DNA of 64,000 bases from positions 124,001 through 188,000 of the forward strand of contig JACJYL010000002.1 in NCBI GenBank assembly GCA_020636105.1, written 5' to 3'. This stretch comes from Lewinellaceae bacterium. Its GTDB lineage: Bacteria > Bacteroidota > Bacteroidia > Chitinophagales > Saprospiraceae. Below are positions 1 to 8,062 of the stretch, piece after piece; the first letter of the stretch is position 1; every line of letters begins with the position of its first letter. Position numbers and translations under genes: made by a program. The notes beneath the pieces are model-generated. The model did no database searches. It saw only the letters and a list, made by a program, of their open reading frames with translations, and was not told the DNA's origin.

Positions 1-1
1 G

Positions 2-847
2 ATAAGAGGAGAAAGAATTCCAACAACCTCAAATCATGTATCTTTTGGAGGGAATGCGCAGCCAATCAAGTTCCGAAGAAAGGAGAAAATAATTCCTGAT
101 TTGACTGCCTTCTATTTCTTCAAAAAAGCAGACTCTACAATGTCATATATTCTTTACGAATGGGACGTTTCAAACTTTGAGAAAAAAGACAATAACCAAA
201 AATCAGAAAAATTTCAAAAAACCTTAATCAAAAAATATAAAGAACTTAAGGCAGATATTACAGAGGATTTCGGAGAACCAAAAGTAAAAAAGAATTATTC
301 GAATATTAGCCAATTAGATTCCATTAACACATTTGTCGAAAATTCAACTTGGATACCTGATGACAGCACCGAAATAGAACTGTATGTAACTGCATCAAAT
401 TATTTTGAGAAGAAAGGTGCAATGACAATTAATCCAGTTCATCGAATAAGGCTTTATATTAGAAATCAACCCAAAGAAAAAGAAATTCCAAAATTAGATA
501 ATAAAAGATTGGTTAAATTGGAGGAGATTAAAATCGACTTTTTTGAAGCATTAAAAGGAAGAGATTTGCCAAGGTCAAAAGAATTTTTATCAGACTTAAT
601 TCTTGAAAAGGTTACAGATGAGCAAATCAATATGCTAATCGGTAATATTAATTTTGAGAAAGAAAATGAATTGATTTATAGTGGAATTCAAATAGGATTT
701 GGTGGGAATGTATTCACGCTTCTTCAATATAAATATTCGGACGACAAATCAAATCCCCCAATTGAAATAATAAAATTGATTTTTGACGACAAGGATAAAG
801 TGGTAGGAATACAACCAATTAAATTGCAAAATAAAGGTATCGATTAA
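2..847 (+). CDS. hypothetical protein, 5' partial
   Basis: The frame is open from the first bases of the window, so the gene begins upstream; the TTG at 101 is only an internal codon. The visible part is about 281 residues, lysine- and glutamate-rich, with no signal peptide or membrane segment in view. I do not recognise the family. It is the last ORF of cassette 1 in the array: the stop is followed 11 bases later by an R''-like box (GTGCCCAA, 859-866) into which IS91-like copy 1 has inserted. Base composition is AT-rich like the other cassettes. The function is unknown. Confidence 0.7.
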   Translation: MRGERIPTTSNHVSFGGNAQPIKFRRKEKIIPDLTAFYFFKKADSTMSYILYEWDVSNFEKKDNNQKSEKFQKTLIKKYKELKADITEDFGEPKVKKNYSNISQLDSINTFVENSTWIPDDSTEIELYVTASNYFEKKGAMTINPVHRIRLYIRNQPKEKEIPKLDNKRLVKLEEIKIDFFEALKGRDLPRSKEFLSDLILEKVTDEQINMLIGNINFEKENELIYSGIQIGFGGNVFTLLQYKYSDDKSNPPIEIIKLIFDDKDKVVGIQPIKLQNKGID

Positions 848-1170
848 AAAAGAATACTGTGCCCAATATTAAAGGCTGAATAGTCTGGTGCAACCGACTA
901 TTCGGACTTTGTTGAACGAAGCGCAGCCGGAAGTGAAAGAAAAATTCTTTATGGGTTTTCGATTCAAGGCAGGAATTTTATAGAGGAAGGTTTATAGAGA
1001 TTTATTGGGATTACTTGCCCTGTTGGGGTTAAAAAGAGTGGTTTATCATTAAATATTAGAGAAAGTTATTTACAAAATACAGCACTTTTTTAAGCCTTTT
1101 GCCTGTGATTTCTGCCAGGTAAACATAAAGATGCCAGGGCAGGTTAAGCTGCCAAAGTGAAAGAGGGTTG

Positions 1171-2364
1171 TTACTTTGAATGAGTAATGGCTGTATGGTA
1201 AACCGGCGGATCTTTATTTGCAATAAAAGCATAAACAAGGATCATTTTACCTTTTTGACAACAGGGACAACGATCCACTTTTTGACTAAAGAGTCGAAGT
1301 TTAGCCAGTACTTTTCGTTCGGCCCGTTGGAGTAATTGTTTGTGTTTTCGCCCCAGAGCCTTACGGGCTGCAGCTATGTCTTTGGTTTTAGAGGCATTGG
1401 CAAGAAAACCGTACTGCCGGACTTTTCGGAATCCCGGGGGAAGGATGTGGAGGCAAAACCTCTGGATAAAATCCTTTCCGGATAACGTCATCACTTTTTT
1501 CAGACCACGATCAGCATAGTCTTTGTAGTCGAATTGGACAGATTGCTGATCGATTTGTTTGATCCTGTGATTGGTGATGGCCACGCGGTGAGAATACCGG
1601 GCGAGGTATTTAACCACATGTTGAACTCCGGCAAAAGGCTTTTTGGTGTGTACCACCCAATCCTTAGCATAAAGGTTTTCTTTCCAGGGATGATAGCGGG
1701 CAGGCTTGGAAGGAAAGTCAGGGGGTAATATTAAAAGGCCCTGCTCAAGTGCCAATCGCATTTGTTTGAGGAAAAAAACTTTGAATACTTTTTTCAGGGC
1801 CTTTACCGGATAAAGGAATTTGGCATTGCCGCGTTTGGGGAGTTGCCACTCGTCCTTCGACGTAAGGCCACCATTGGGTACGATACAATGCACATGAGGA
1901 TGAAGTACCAAAGTTTGTCCCCAGGTGTGCAAAACCATAGTGGCAGCAGATTTAGCGCCTAGCCATTTGGGATCCCTGGCAAAAGTGTTCAGGGTGTACC
2001 AGGAGGAACGTAGCAACAAATCATACATGAACCGGGGATTGTGTAAACACAATCCGTTGAGTTCATGTGGCAGTGTAAAAACGACATGGAAGTAGGTCGT
2101 TGGCAGGAGTTGATCCTCTTGTTGTATCGTCCACATTTCCTTGTTGAGGCCTTGACATTTTGGACAATGTCGATTGCGGCAACTGTTGTAACTTATACGC
2201 AAATGACCGCAGCTATCACAAGCATCGACATGCCCGCCCAGAGAAGCAGTTCGGCAAGCCTGAATAGCCTTAAGCGTGCGTCGGTGGTACTTCGTCAGTT
2301 TATGGTCAGGCAGTTGATGTAAAAAACGATCAATTACCTGAGCGACTTCCAGTTGGGGCCTCAT
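1171..2364 (-). CDS. IS91-family transposase (HUH, Y2-type)
   Basis: This 397-residue rolling-circle transposase has an N-terminal zinc-binding domain (Cys/His cluster at about residues 37-70, with CDSCGH and CRNRHCPKC), the HUH metal motif HPHVH at about 155-159, and a YLARY motif (Tyr about 252 and 256) matching the paired catalytic tyrosines of the family. It would nick and transfer a single strand at the element's ori end. Its ATG overlaps the TGA of the upstream recombinase gene (ATGA at 2361-2364), so the two are probably translationally coupled. The protein is identical in all three copies here, which suggests recent spread. Confidence 0.93.
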   Translation of the reverse strand: MRPQLEVAQVIDRFLHQLPDHKLTKYHRRTLKAIQACRTASLGGHVDACDSCGHLRISYNSCRNRHCPKCQGLNKEMWTIQQEDQLLPTTYFHVVFTLPHELNGLCLHNPRFMYDLLLRSSWYTLNTFARDPKWLGAKSAATMVLHTWGQTLVLHPHVHCIVPNGGLTSKDEWQLPKRGNAKFLYPVKALKKVFKVFFLKQMRLALEQGLLILPPDFPSKPARYHPWKENLYAKDWVVHTKKPFAGVQHVVKYLARYSHRVAITNHRIKQIDQQSVQFDYKDYADRGLKKVMTLSGKDFIQRFCLHILPPGFRKVRQYGFLANASKTKDIAAARKALGRKHKQLLQRAERKVLAKLRLFSQKVDRCPCCQKGKMILVYAFIANKDPPVYHTAITHSK

Positions 2365-3251
2365 TTTGTTTGCAATAAGTTGTCCAGCAAAGAAATAGCT
2401 GCCATTCCGGGAATATGAGCATACTTCAGATAGTGTAAAGTAGTGGTGATATGCTCATGTCCCAGCAGGCGTTGAAGCTGTGGCAACGTACCACTGAGGT
2501 TGAGATAATGCACCGCAAAAGTGTGGCGCAGGGTATGCGGATGAATGCGTTTTTTTAGCCCGCTGCGACGTACCGCTTCTTTGACAATGAATTGCACACC
2601 GCGAATCCTAAGTGGGGTGCCGGGTTCCTTAATACTTTCAATGATTGTGTTTGTGGGAACACTACCTCGAACGATGCAGTATTGACGCAAGGTATTCCGC
2701 AACTGATCACCATAAGGAACAGTCCTGGTTTTGCGACCTTTACTATTACGGATGGTGATGATACGCAGGTTTTTGTCGAAGTCGCTTACGCGAAGCCTGA
2801 CCAGCTCCCGGGTACGAATACCGGTCTCGTAGATAAGTTGAAGGACCAGTAGTTGGCGCATATCGCGGCAGGCTCCAAAAAGTCGCTCCACTTCCTGAAA
2901 AGTCAGGACCTCGGTAAAATACTTTTGGAGGCGCGGGTTGGGAATTTTCACTACCAGGTCCAGTCGGCGAATGACTTCCCGGCAATAATACTTGACACCG
3001 CATACGCGAAGATTGACAGAAGAAGAACTGAGTTGTTGGTGATCGCGGGCAAAAACGAGGTAGGCTTTAATCTCATCGGCAGAGCAGTCTTCTGGTCGTT
3101 TGTCCAGGTGCAGCATTAAATCACGAAGACCACGAAGGTAATTTTGTCGGGTAGCCCAGGCATTATTGGCAAGAGCCATATGGTTATCCATGCGCTGGAG
3201 CGCGTCATCAAATTCAGTTACGCCCGTGGGCTTCCAGGTTTTTTTTAACAA
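2361..3251 (-). CDS. tyrosine recombinase carried by the IS91-like element
   Basis: This 296-residue XerC/D-like site-specific recombinase has an N-terminal SAM-like core-binding domain (about 20-105) and a catalytic domain with Arg in YETGIRTREL, the HTLRH box (about 240), GHEH and the nucleophile Tyr near residue 277 (HYLKY). It lies directly upstream of the transposase with a 4-base overlap. Some IS91-family subgroups are known to carry such an extra recombinase; its job in transposition is not established. It lacks the extra helix region expected of integron integrases, so I do not call it IntI. Because the element sits in attC-like sites three times here, a role in target choice or resolution is possible but is inference. 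Confidence 0.9.
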   Translation of the reverse strand: MLKKTWKPTGVTEFDDALQRMDNHMALANNAWATRQNYLRGLRDLMLHLDKRPEDCSADEIKAYLVFARDHQQLSSSSVNLRVCGVKYYCREVIRRLDLVVKIPNPRLQKYFTEVLTFQEVERLFGACRDMRQLLVLQLIYETGIRTRELVRLRVSDFDKNLRIITIRNSKGRKTRTVPYGDQLRNTLRQYCIVRGSVPTNTIIESIKEPGTPLRIRGVQFIVKEAVRRSGLKKRIHPHTLRHTFAVHYLNLSGTLPQLQRLLGHEHITTTLHYLKYAHIPGMAAISLLDNLLQTK

Positions 3252-3427
3252 TCATAATTGATTACTTTAGTGAAACAATGAAAAGAAAATAGTAATTTAA
3301 TCGGTGCAAAGCAAGTGGGGAGTTAGTTGCTCCGTAGGAGCTTTGTTCAACAAAGGCTAAAACGTTCATAGCCAGCAAAAGCTGGCTACGCCGTTTAGCC
3401 AGACCGTTACCACCTATTAAAAAGACA

Positions 3428-4237
3428 GTGCATAGTAAGAACAACATATTGACAATTCTTCTGACTTTATTTCTAAGCACAGCTTGGGGACAAACGGAAA
3501 TGACTGTGAACTTCAGAAAAAATGATCACGTTTCTAAAACAGATGGTTTCCGTTTTTCAATTGTGACTCCAATGGACACCATAATTGTTTTCAATAGTCT
3601 TATGAATTCAGAAATGAAGAAGAATAGCCTCGAATTACTACTTACGAGCGATTCCCCTCAGGGTTTATTCGAATACAGAACAGGAATGGACAACTGGAAA
3701 ACAGTGCAATATTCTTTTGACTCAGACACTACTGAATTAAAAAGAATCGAAATAGACTTATACTTCTCAGTTAACGATAGTAAGACAGAGTTTTTGCAAG
3801 ATTTCACAGTCAATAAATACTATCAAACGAATTCAGTTTCACTAAAGAGCGGTAAATTAAAAGTTGGGTCTCAACCTGTCTTTATGTTAATAAGCAACTC
3901 GGACACGACATTTTATGGTGCAAGTCCTACCAATCATTTTTACGGTACAATTAAAACCAAGATAGAAAATGGTTGGTACGACTTCTCTGGTTCTTATTGT
4001 ATGTCGACAGTTCCAGAGAAGCCATTAATCAAATCCGATACGGTTTATTCGTGGATTCCAAATTATAGTCCTGGAGACGAATACATTATTAAAAGACCTG
4101 GAACTTATAAATATGTTGTACCAATGGGACTGGAAAGGTATTCGGACGGAACTCCAACGAGATTGATTGACAACGGAGAAACAAGAATGAGAACTCGAAC
4201 TTTTATAGAACTTGAAACTGAATTTAAAATAGAATAA
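3428..4237 (+). CDS. secreted hypothetical protein (cassette 2)
   Basis: This 269-residue protein begins with an apparent signal peptide (hydrophobic run ILTILLTLFLSTAWG, likely cleaved before Gln23). The GTG at 3428 is the start that includes the whole signal peptide, 14 bases inside the cassette boundary; there is no good upstream alternative. The rest is beta-rich with no motif I recognise. The stop at 4237 precedes the R'' box GGTGGTAAC at 4246-4254, the exact reverse complement of the cassette's first bases GTTACCACC (3406-3414). It is probably periplasmic or exported; function unknown. Confidence 0.75.
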   Translation: MHSKNNILTILLTLFLSTAWGQTEMTVNFRKNDHVSKTDGFRFSIVTPMDTIIVFNSLMNSEMKKNSLELLLTSDSPQGLFEYRTGMDNWKTVQYSFDSDTTELKRIEIDLYFSVNDSKTEFLQDFTVNKYYQTNSVSLKSGKLKVGSQPVFMLISNSDTTFYGASPTNHFYGTIKTKIENGWYDFSGSYCMSTVPEKPLIKSDTVYSWIPNYSPGDEYIIKRPGTYKYVVPMGLERYSDGTPTRLIDNGETRMRTRTFIELETEFKIE

Positions 4238-4245
4238 AAAAAACA

Positions 4246-4379
4246 GGTGGTAACAACGCATATAGCTTATGGCGGGTAAACGGCTGCCAGCAAGGTTTTC
4301 GCTCCGTAGCCAAGTTTAGTTTCGGTGGACAGGAAAGTGCTTCTAAACCGCCACAAGCCATATGCAAACCGTTACTGGT
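4246..4379 (+). repeat. attC-like site S2
   Basis: R'' is GGTGGTAAC (4246-4254) and R' is GTTACTGG (4371-4378). The long arms are GCATATAGCTTATGGCGG (4258-4275) and CCGCCACAAGCCATATGC (4348-4365). They pair throughout except arm positions 7 and 12, where the top strand has A opposite C and the bottom strand has T opposite G. Confidence 0.8.
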
Positions 4380-4846
4380 CAGCTACAAAAAAGATGATCA
4401 GACATACAAGCAGAATCTTAGAATTCCAAAAAGCACTTTGACAAGAAATAAATCAGAAAAAAATCGATTCAGAAATCTGTAGTTTTTAGTTGCGAGATCC
4501 ACAAATAGTATCTGGAATTTTGAGTTGCGACGTTGAACAAAGGTAAAAGTGATCAGAATTTTGTAACTGGATTTTTAGGTAGATATCCCAAAAAATAAGT
4601 AAATTGAATTTCTAAAATCATCCCAATATTTTTAGAAAGTAAACCTGGAACAAAAAACTATGTCTGGAAAACGATTTTCAAATAAGAAAAATACGAAGCG
4701 GGAGCTGAATCGAAAAAGCCGAACCAGTAACACTGGCTATAGGTAATAGCTGCTGAAATTGAAAGGCAAAGACATTAACTTTAAGCAACGGGATTGTTTA
4801 CGGGAAGGAAGCTACCATTTGGCCGCTACTACCCATAGCCGAGACC
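4371..4846 (+). repeat. gene-less cassette type I, copy 1 (476 bp)
   Basis: It starts GTTACTGGT and its R'' is ACCAGTAAC (4723-4731), a 9/9 complement. Nearly identical copies lie at 8553-9029 and 9030-9505. No ORF above 30 codons fits. The only candidate is a 28-codon frame at 4660-4746 encoding a Lys/Arg-rich peptide that runs into the attC-like site. It may be a non-coding cassette, a promoter carrier or a decayed gene. Confidence 0.7.
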
Positions 4847-4855
4847 GTTGGCGTG
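4724..4855 (+). repeat. attC-like site S3
   Basis: R'' is CCAGTAAC (4724-4731) and R' is GTTGGCGTG (4847-4855). The body (ACTGGCTATAGG ... CCCATAGCC) is the same family as sites S7-S10 and S14. Confidence 0.75.
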
Positions 4856-4864
4856 CATTAAAAA

Positions 4865-5398
4865 ATGAAAGACCGCATTAACGATATAGATGATTTGTTT
4901 TCCATGTTTCACGACTTTGAAATCGTGGGACTGAACCTTGACGATAACATATTAACCATAGAAATCCTTCTTCCTTGGAGTGAAATGTGGGACATTGAAA
5001 ATTATAAGATGACAATTCGTTTTCACGGGTGCCAGAATTTAAAATGCCATTATTGGAAGCGGACAAGTAATGAACTTAAAGAATGGGAAAAAGGAGTTTA
5101 TTATCCAAGTGAAGAACATGAAACGACTGACCCGAATGAAATTGTTAACCTTGGGTTAGACGTTCAAAGCCATGACTTCAATGAACCTGACAATTTTATA
5201 CTTCATTGCAACAGTTCAAGCTCTCATGGAAACCAAATCGGACAAATAGAATTCGGGAGAATAGAACTTAAAGCAACAGACTACCAAATATTTGACAACG
5301 AAATGAATGAAATGACCCTTGATAAAATGAAAAGTTGGGGAACGGAATGGTGGGACAGCATCCAGAAAATGTGGGACGAACAAAAGGAAAAAAAATAA
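4865..5398 (+). CDS. hypothetical protein (cassette 4)
   Basis: This 177-residue acidic, probably cytoplasmic protein has no signal peptide or membrane segment. It is rich in Trp and aromatic residues, with a beta-strand-like N-terminal half (DNILTIEILLPW, YKMTIRFHGC) reminiscent of small immunity-type or DUF proteins in general layout, but I recognise no family. The ATG at 4865 lies 18 bases after the cassette-opening R' box. The stop precedes R'' CACGCCAAC (5402-5410), the complement of the cassette start GTTGGCGTG. It is the only gene in the cassette. Confidence 0.7.
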   Translation: MKDRINDIDDLFSMFHDFEIVGLNLDDNILTIEILLPWSEMWDIENYKMTIRFHGCQNLKCHYWKRTSNELKEWEKGVYYPSEEHETTDPNEIVNLGLDVQSHDFNEPDNFILHCNSSSSHGNQIGQIEFGRIELKATDYQIFDNEMNEMTLDKMKSWGTEWWDSIQKMWDEQKEKK

Positions 5399-5401
5399 CG
5401 A

Positions 5402-5537
5402 CACGCCAACATCGGCTATAGCAAATGCGGGCTGACTGCTTAAAAATGAAGATATTGCAACTAAATAACATTCGGTCTGGCGGACAAAGATTCGGTTTCA
5501 AAATCCCGCACTTGCCATAGCCAGGGCCGTTGGCTGC
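5402..5537 (+). repeat. attC-like site S4
   Basis: R'' is CACGCCAAC (5402-5410) and R' is GTTGGCTGC (5529-5537). The arms are GGCTATAGCAAATGCGGG (5414-5431) and CCCGCACTTGCCATAGCC (5505-5522). They mismatch only at positions 7 and 12 (A opposite C on top, T opposite G on the bottom). Confidence 0.8.
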
Positions 5538-5548
5538 AATTAAAAATC

Positions 5549-6091
5549 ATGCAAAAAAAATTTATTATATTATTGCTTCTACTATTTCTAGGCTATCAAT
5601 TAGGATATACTCAAAACATTGGAGACACCTTAATAATTGAAGGCGAATTTTATAGTGGCTTTAATTTGTCATCAACAAATAGAATTAAGCCTACTGAACG
5701 CAATAACTGGTTAGAATCAATCAAACCAATTTCTAATAAACTAAATGAAATTGATCATTATTTGCATGCTTTGAATGAAGGGGATACTTTAACAGCGAAT
5801 GAACTTGTTAGAAAGGATAGTTCTGTATTACAAATACGAAGTTTTGAAGGAAGTTATTATTATATTATGGCTAAGATGAATAACCTCAACATCTTATTTA
5901 AACCACTTCTACAGTGTGATTATTTTGATAGATCTGAAGGGTTTCATTTGCTTTCCAGTACTGAAAAGCAATTAACCTCTTTAGAAAAAAGCATGGCTAA
6001 AAATAAGCCCTTGAAAGTAAAAATTGTAAAAATAGATTACTGGGAAATGGATAAGACTCATGTATATAAACTCCTTGAAATATTAAAATAA
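5549..6091 (+). CDS. secreted hypothetical protein (cassette 5)
   Basis: This 180-residue protein has an N-terminal signal peptide (MQKKF followed by a Leu/Ile-rich run, cleavage likely near Gly-Tyr-Thr-Gln at about 22). The mature part is mixed alpha/beta without a motif I recognise. The ATG at 5549 follows the cassette boundary by 11 bases. The stop is 3 bases before R'' GCAGCCAAC (6095-6103), complementary to the start GTTGGCTGC. It is a single-gene cassette of about 650 bp, a normal integron cassette size. Confidence 0.7.
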   Translation: MQKKFIILLLLLFLGYQLGYTQNIGDTLIIEGEFYSGFNLSSTNRIKPTERNNWLESIKPISNKLNEIDHYLHALNEGDTLTANELVRKDSSVLQIRSFEGSYYYIMAKMNNLNILFKPLLQCDYFDRSEGFHLLSSTEKQLTSLEKSMAKNKPLKVKIVKIDYWEMDKTHVYKLLEILK

Positions 6092-6094
6092 AAA

Positions 6095-6184
6095 GCAGCC
6101 AACATCGCGTATATGCCATGGGCTGTGATTTATCTAAAAACTTTAAAGGTACAGCCCACGTCATATACGCTAAACGTTACCTGC
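6095..6184 (+). repeat. attC-like site S5
   Basis: R'' is GCAGCCAAC (6095-6103) and R' is GTTACCTGC (6176-6184). At about 90 bp it is the most compact of the ordinary sites. The arms GCGTATATGCCATGGGCTGT and ACAGCCCACGTCATATACGC pair, with the usual A-opposite-C at position 12. Confidence 0.75.
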
Positions 6185-6319
6185 AAGCTGAAAACAGACT
6201 ATATAAAACGTAAAGACGAACCTAAATTGAAAAAATGGCAAAGTAACTTATGTTACAAACTGTAATAAAACACCAATATAACTTCACATAAATAACTTGA
6301 ACAATAAAAATCATAAAAA

Positions 6320-6796
6320 ATGGACAATACAAATCAAATCGGACTTGACAACAACAAAGCAAAACATTTAGCCGAAAAACTGAATGAGCTTTTGGCTAAC
6401 TATTCAATCTTTTATCAAAATACTCGTGGGTATCATTGGAACATTAAGGGTGAAAAATTCTTTGAACTTCATTTGAAATTTGAAGAACTTTATAATGACC
6501 TAATCTTGAAAATAGATGAAGTTGCAGAAAGGATTTTAACCTTGGGACATACCCCAAAACACAACTATGCTGACTACCGCACTTCTTCTAAAATTAAGGA
6601 AAGTGTTCAAGTGAGTGATGGAATAAAAGCAGTAGAAGATATTCTGTTCTCATTTCAAACAATAATAGTACTACAACGAGAACTTCTGACGATTTCGGCA
6701 GACGCAGAAGACGAAGGAACTAATGCCTTAATGAGCGATTATATTCGCTTACAAGAAAAATTAGTTTGGATGTATTCTTCATTTTTAAACAAATAA
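6320..6796 (+). CDS. dps: Dps/ferritin-like DNA-protection protein
   Basis: This 158-residue protein has the Dps fold signature: the first helix LNELLANYSIFYQNTRGYHW with the ferroxidase His/Trp, then HLKFEELYNDL and IDEVAERILTLGHTP supplying the intersubunit iron ligands (Asp and Glu). Family members form 12-subunit cages that oxidise and store iron and protect DNA from peroxide. It is the first gene of a four-gene cassette (boundaries GTTACCTGC at 6176 and GCAGGTAAC at 7928), with a 135-bp leader that may contain its promoter. Downstream genes follow with gaps of 18 and 1 bp and then an overlap, so one transcript is likely. Confidence 0.9.
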   Translation: MDNTNQIGLDNNKAKHLAEKLNELLANYSIFYQNTRGYHWNIKGEKFFELHLKFEELYNDLILKIDEVAERILTLGHTPKHNYADYRTSSKIKESVQVSDGIKAVEDILFSFQTIIVLQRELLTISADAEDEGTNALMSDYIRLQEKLVWMYSSFLNK

Positions 6797-6814
6797 CTTT
6801 TAAACAATAAAATT

Positions 6815-7228
6815 ATGAACGGTAAAAATAATATTGCAATCGGCTTTTTAACAATGGGCTTATTTATGGCTTATGGATTTTTATTAATCTACCTTCGAGA
6901 CTTTGCACCAGGAAAAGAAGAATGGGTAAACTCTTATTCCTTTGGCAAACATTTTGAAACAAGATTAGCACACGTACACGGTAATTTATTTGCTTTCTTA
7001 AACATTCTTATTGGTTACTTGCTTTTAAGATTTAGCGATACATTGAGTAATGTTAAAACAATTTCTTGGTTAGCATTAATTGGGCTTCTTATGCCATTGG
7101 GCATTTTATCAGAAGTATATTTTGGACTTCCACCAATTTTTGTTTTGATAGGTGCTATCTCAATGACAGTTTCAGTTGTTTGGTTAGGAATTTCCTTTTG
7201 GAAAATGAAACAAATAAATACAAATTGA
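6815..7228 (+). CDS. small integral membrane protein (4 TM)
   Basis: This 137-residue protein has about four predicted membrane helices (residues 7-27, 53-70, 83-100, 105-127) and a conserved-looking His cluster, HVHGN, just before the second helix. The His pair could bind metal or heme, but this is inference; the family is not recognised. It sits second in the Dps cassette, 18 bp after dps and 1 bp before the next membrane protein, consistent with a redox or metal-stress operon. Confidence 0.75.
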   Translation: MNGKNNIAIGFLTMGLFMAYGFLLIYLRDFAPGKEEWVNSYSFGKHFETRLAHVHGNLFAFLNILIGYLLLRFSDTLSNVKTISWLALIGLLMPLGILSEVYFGLPPIFVLIGAISMTVSVVWLGISFWKMKQINTN

Positions 7229-7229
7229 G

Positions 7230-7640
7230 ATGGACATTAGAAAAGTACTTCGCTATCTATCAGCCATTATATTAGTTGGTTTTGGACTACTTACTTTGTT
7301 TTTGAGTACGTCTATAATATTTGACCTATTTGGCATACGAGCAAAAGAAGGTAATTATGTCTTATTTGTTGTTTGGTCAAATTTTGTCAGTAGCATTCTC
7401 TATTTGTGTTCGGCTTATGGATTTTTAAAATTCAAAAGTTGGACAACTATTATACTTTCAGTAGCTTCCGTAATTTTAATCATTTCGTTTGTTTCATTAA
7501 AAATCCATATAAGTAATGGCGGTATTTATGAAACCAAAACAGTTGGTGCAATGATTTTTAGAATAAGCTTGACAATTGCATTTACACTAATTGCATATTT
7601 TACCATAACGAACAATAAAGACAATGAACTTAAAAAGTAA
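7230..7640 (+). CDS. small integral membrane protein (4 TM)
   Basis: This 136-residue protein has four hydrophobic segments (about 8-30, 43-66, 71-92, 107-127) and a charged C-terminus. No family is recognised. It starts one base after the previous stop and overlaps the following cupin gene by 17 bp, so it is translated as part of the same four-gene cassette operon with Dps. Confidence 0.75.
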   Translation: MDIRKVLRYLSAIILVGFGLLTLFLSTSIIFDLFGIRAKEGNYVLFVVWSNFVSSILYLCSAYGFLKFKSWTTIILSVASVILIISFVSLKIHISNGGIYETKTVGAMIFRISLTIAFTLIAYFTITNNKDNELKK

Positions 7641-7908
7641 TCATTCAATCGACAAACCAGTTTCTGCAGTTCCATTCTTTAAAGGAGAAGGTATTGCAAC
7701 GGCTCTTCAAATATTACAAAATCAGGAACTCAAAGAACACGTAACAAAAGTGCCGGCATTATTAATTTGTGTTGAAGGTGAGGTTGTTTTTGAAAACGAA
7801 AAAGGTATTAAAGAAACACTGAAAAGCGGAGAATATGTAAATATTGAACCACTCGTAAAACATTGGGTAATTAGTAAAGTAGACAGCCAGCTCTTACTGC
7901 TAAAATAG
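7624..7908 (+). CDS. cupin-domain protein
   Basis: This is a 94-residue single-domain cupin. Motif 1 is degenerate; strands such as ALLICVEGEVVFENEKG, a turn LKSGEYVNIEPLVKHWV and a final strand follow the cupin_2 layout with the motif-2 Gly and His. Metal ligands are incomplete, so catalytic activity is doubtful and a sensory or small-molecule binding role is possible. It overlaps the preceding membrane-protein gene by 17 bp and is the last gene of the Dps cassette, 19 bp before the R'' box GCAGGTAAC. Confidence 0.75.
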   Translation: MNLKSNHSIDKPVSAVPFFKGEGIATALQILQNQELKEHVTKVPALLICVEGEVVFENEKGIKETLKSGEYVNIEPLVKHWVISKVDSQLLLLK

Positions 7909-7927
7909 AAAGAAATGAAAAAAGCCA

Positions 7928-8062
7928 GCAGGTAACAATGTATATAAAAAATAGGCGAAACAGTAATAGATTCAAGGGTTTTGGCTCGTATCAAACTTTG
8001 TGCTTAACCGAAAATTTGGTGCTTCGTAGTCGCCTACTTTTCATATACTAACCGTTATGTAT
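7928..8062 (+). repeat. attC-like site S6
   Basis: R'' is GCAGGTAAC (7928-7936) and R' is GTTATGTAT (8054-8062). The arms are GTATATAAAAAATAGGCG (7940-7957) and CGCCTACTTTTCATATAC (8031-8048), mismatched only at positions 7 and 12. Site S16 is a close relative. Confidence 0.8.

Larger units (their letters stand above)
867..3351 (-). mobile_element. IS91-like element, copy 1 (about 2,485 bp)
   Basis: This carries a tyrosine recombinase and an HUH transposase on the minus strand. Boundaries come from comparing the three copies in the window: they share sequence from AATATTAAAGGC at the left to GTTCAAC at the right, then diverge. The left end has a GAATAGTC/GACTATTC hairpin (878-903) and the right end a GCTCC/GGAGC hairpin (3329-3341), as expected for ori/ter ends of rolling-circle elements. 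There is no terminal inverted repeat and no clear target duplication. The true edge is uncertain by 2-3 bases because AA and AAC can belong to the element or the target. The 304 bp left of the transposase are non-coding. This copy has a few substitutions and a 3-bp deletion near 3321 relative to copies 2 and 3. Confidence 0.9.
859..3414 (+). repeat. attC-like site S1, split by IS91-like copy 1
   Basis: The R'' half is GTGCCCAA (859-866). The remainder resumes after the IS at 3352 with a palindrome arm beginning AAAGGCTAAAACG and ends CCGTTACCACC (3404-3414). Joining the halves across the IS gives GTGCCCAAC followed by the arm, as at intact sites. The R' bases GTTACCACC (3406-3414) open cassette 2. 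Confidence 0.7.

Noticed and set aside
1056..1238. 60-codon minus-strand frame at the left end of each IS91-like copy
   Set aside because: It overlaps the transposase 3' end in another frame and shows no protein character; it is a shadow frame.
2361..3251. Tyrosine recombinase as the integron integrase of the array
   Set aside because: It is carried inside the IS91-like element in all three copies, overlaps its transposase, and shows no integron-specific extra helix. The array integrase is more likely outside the window.
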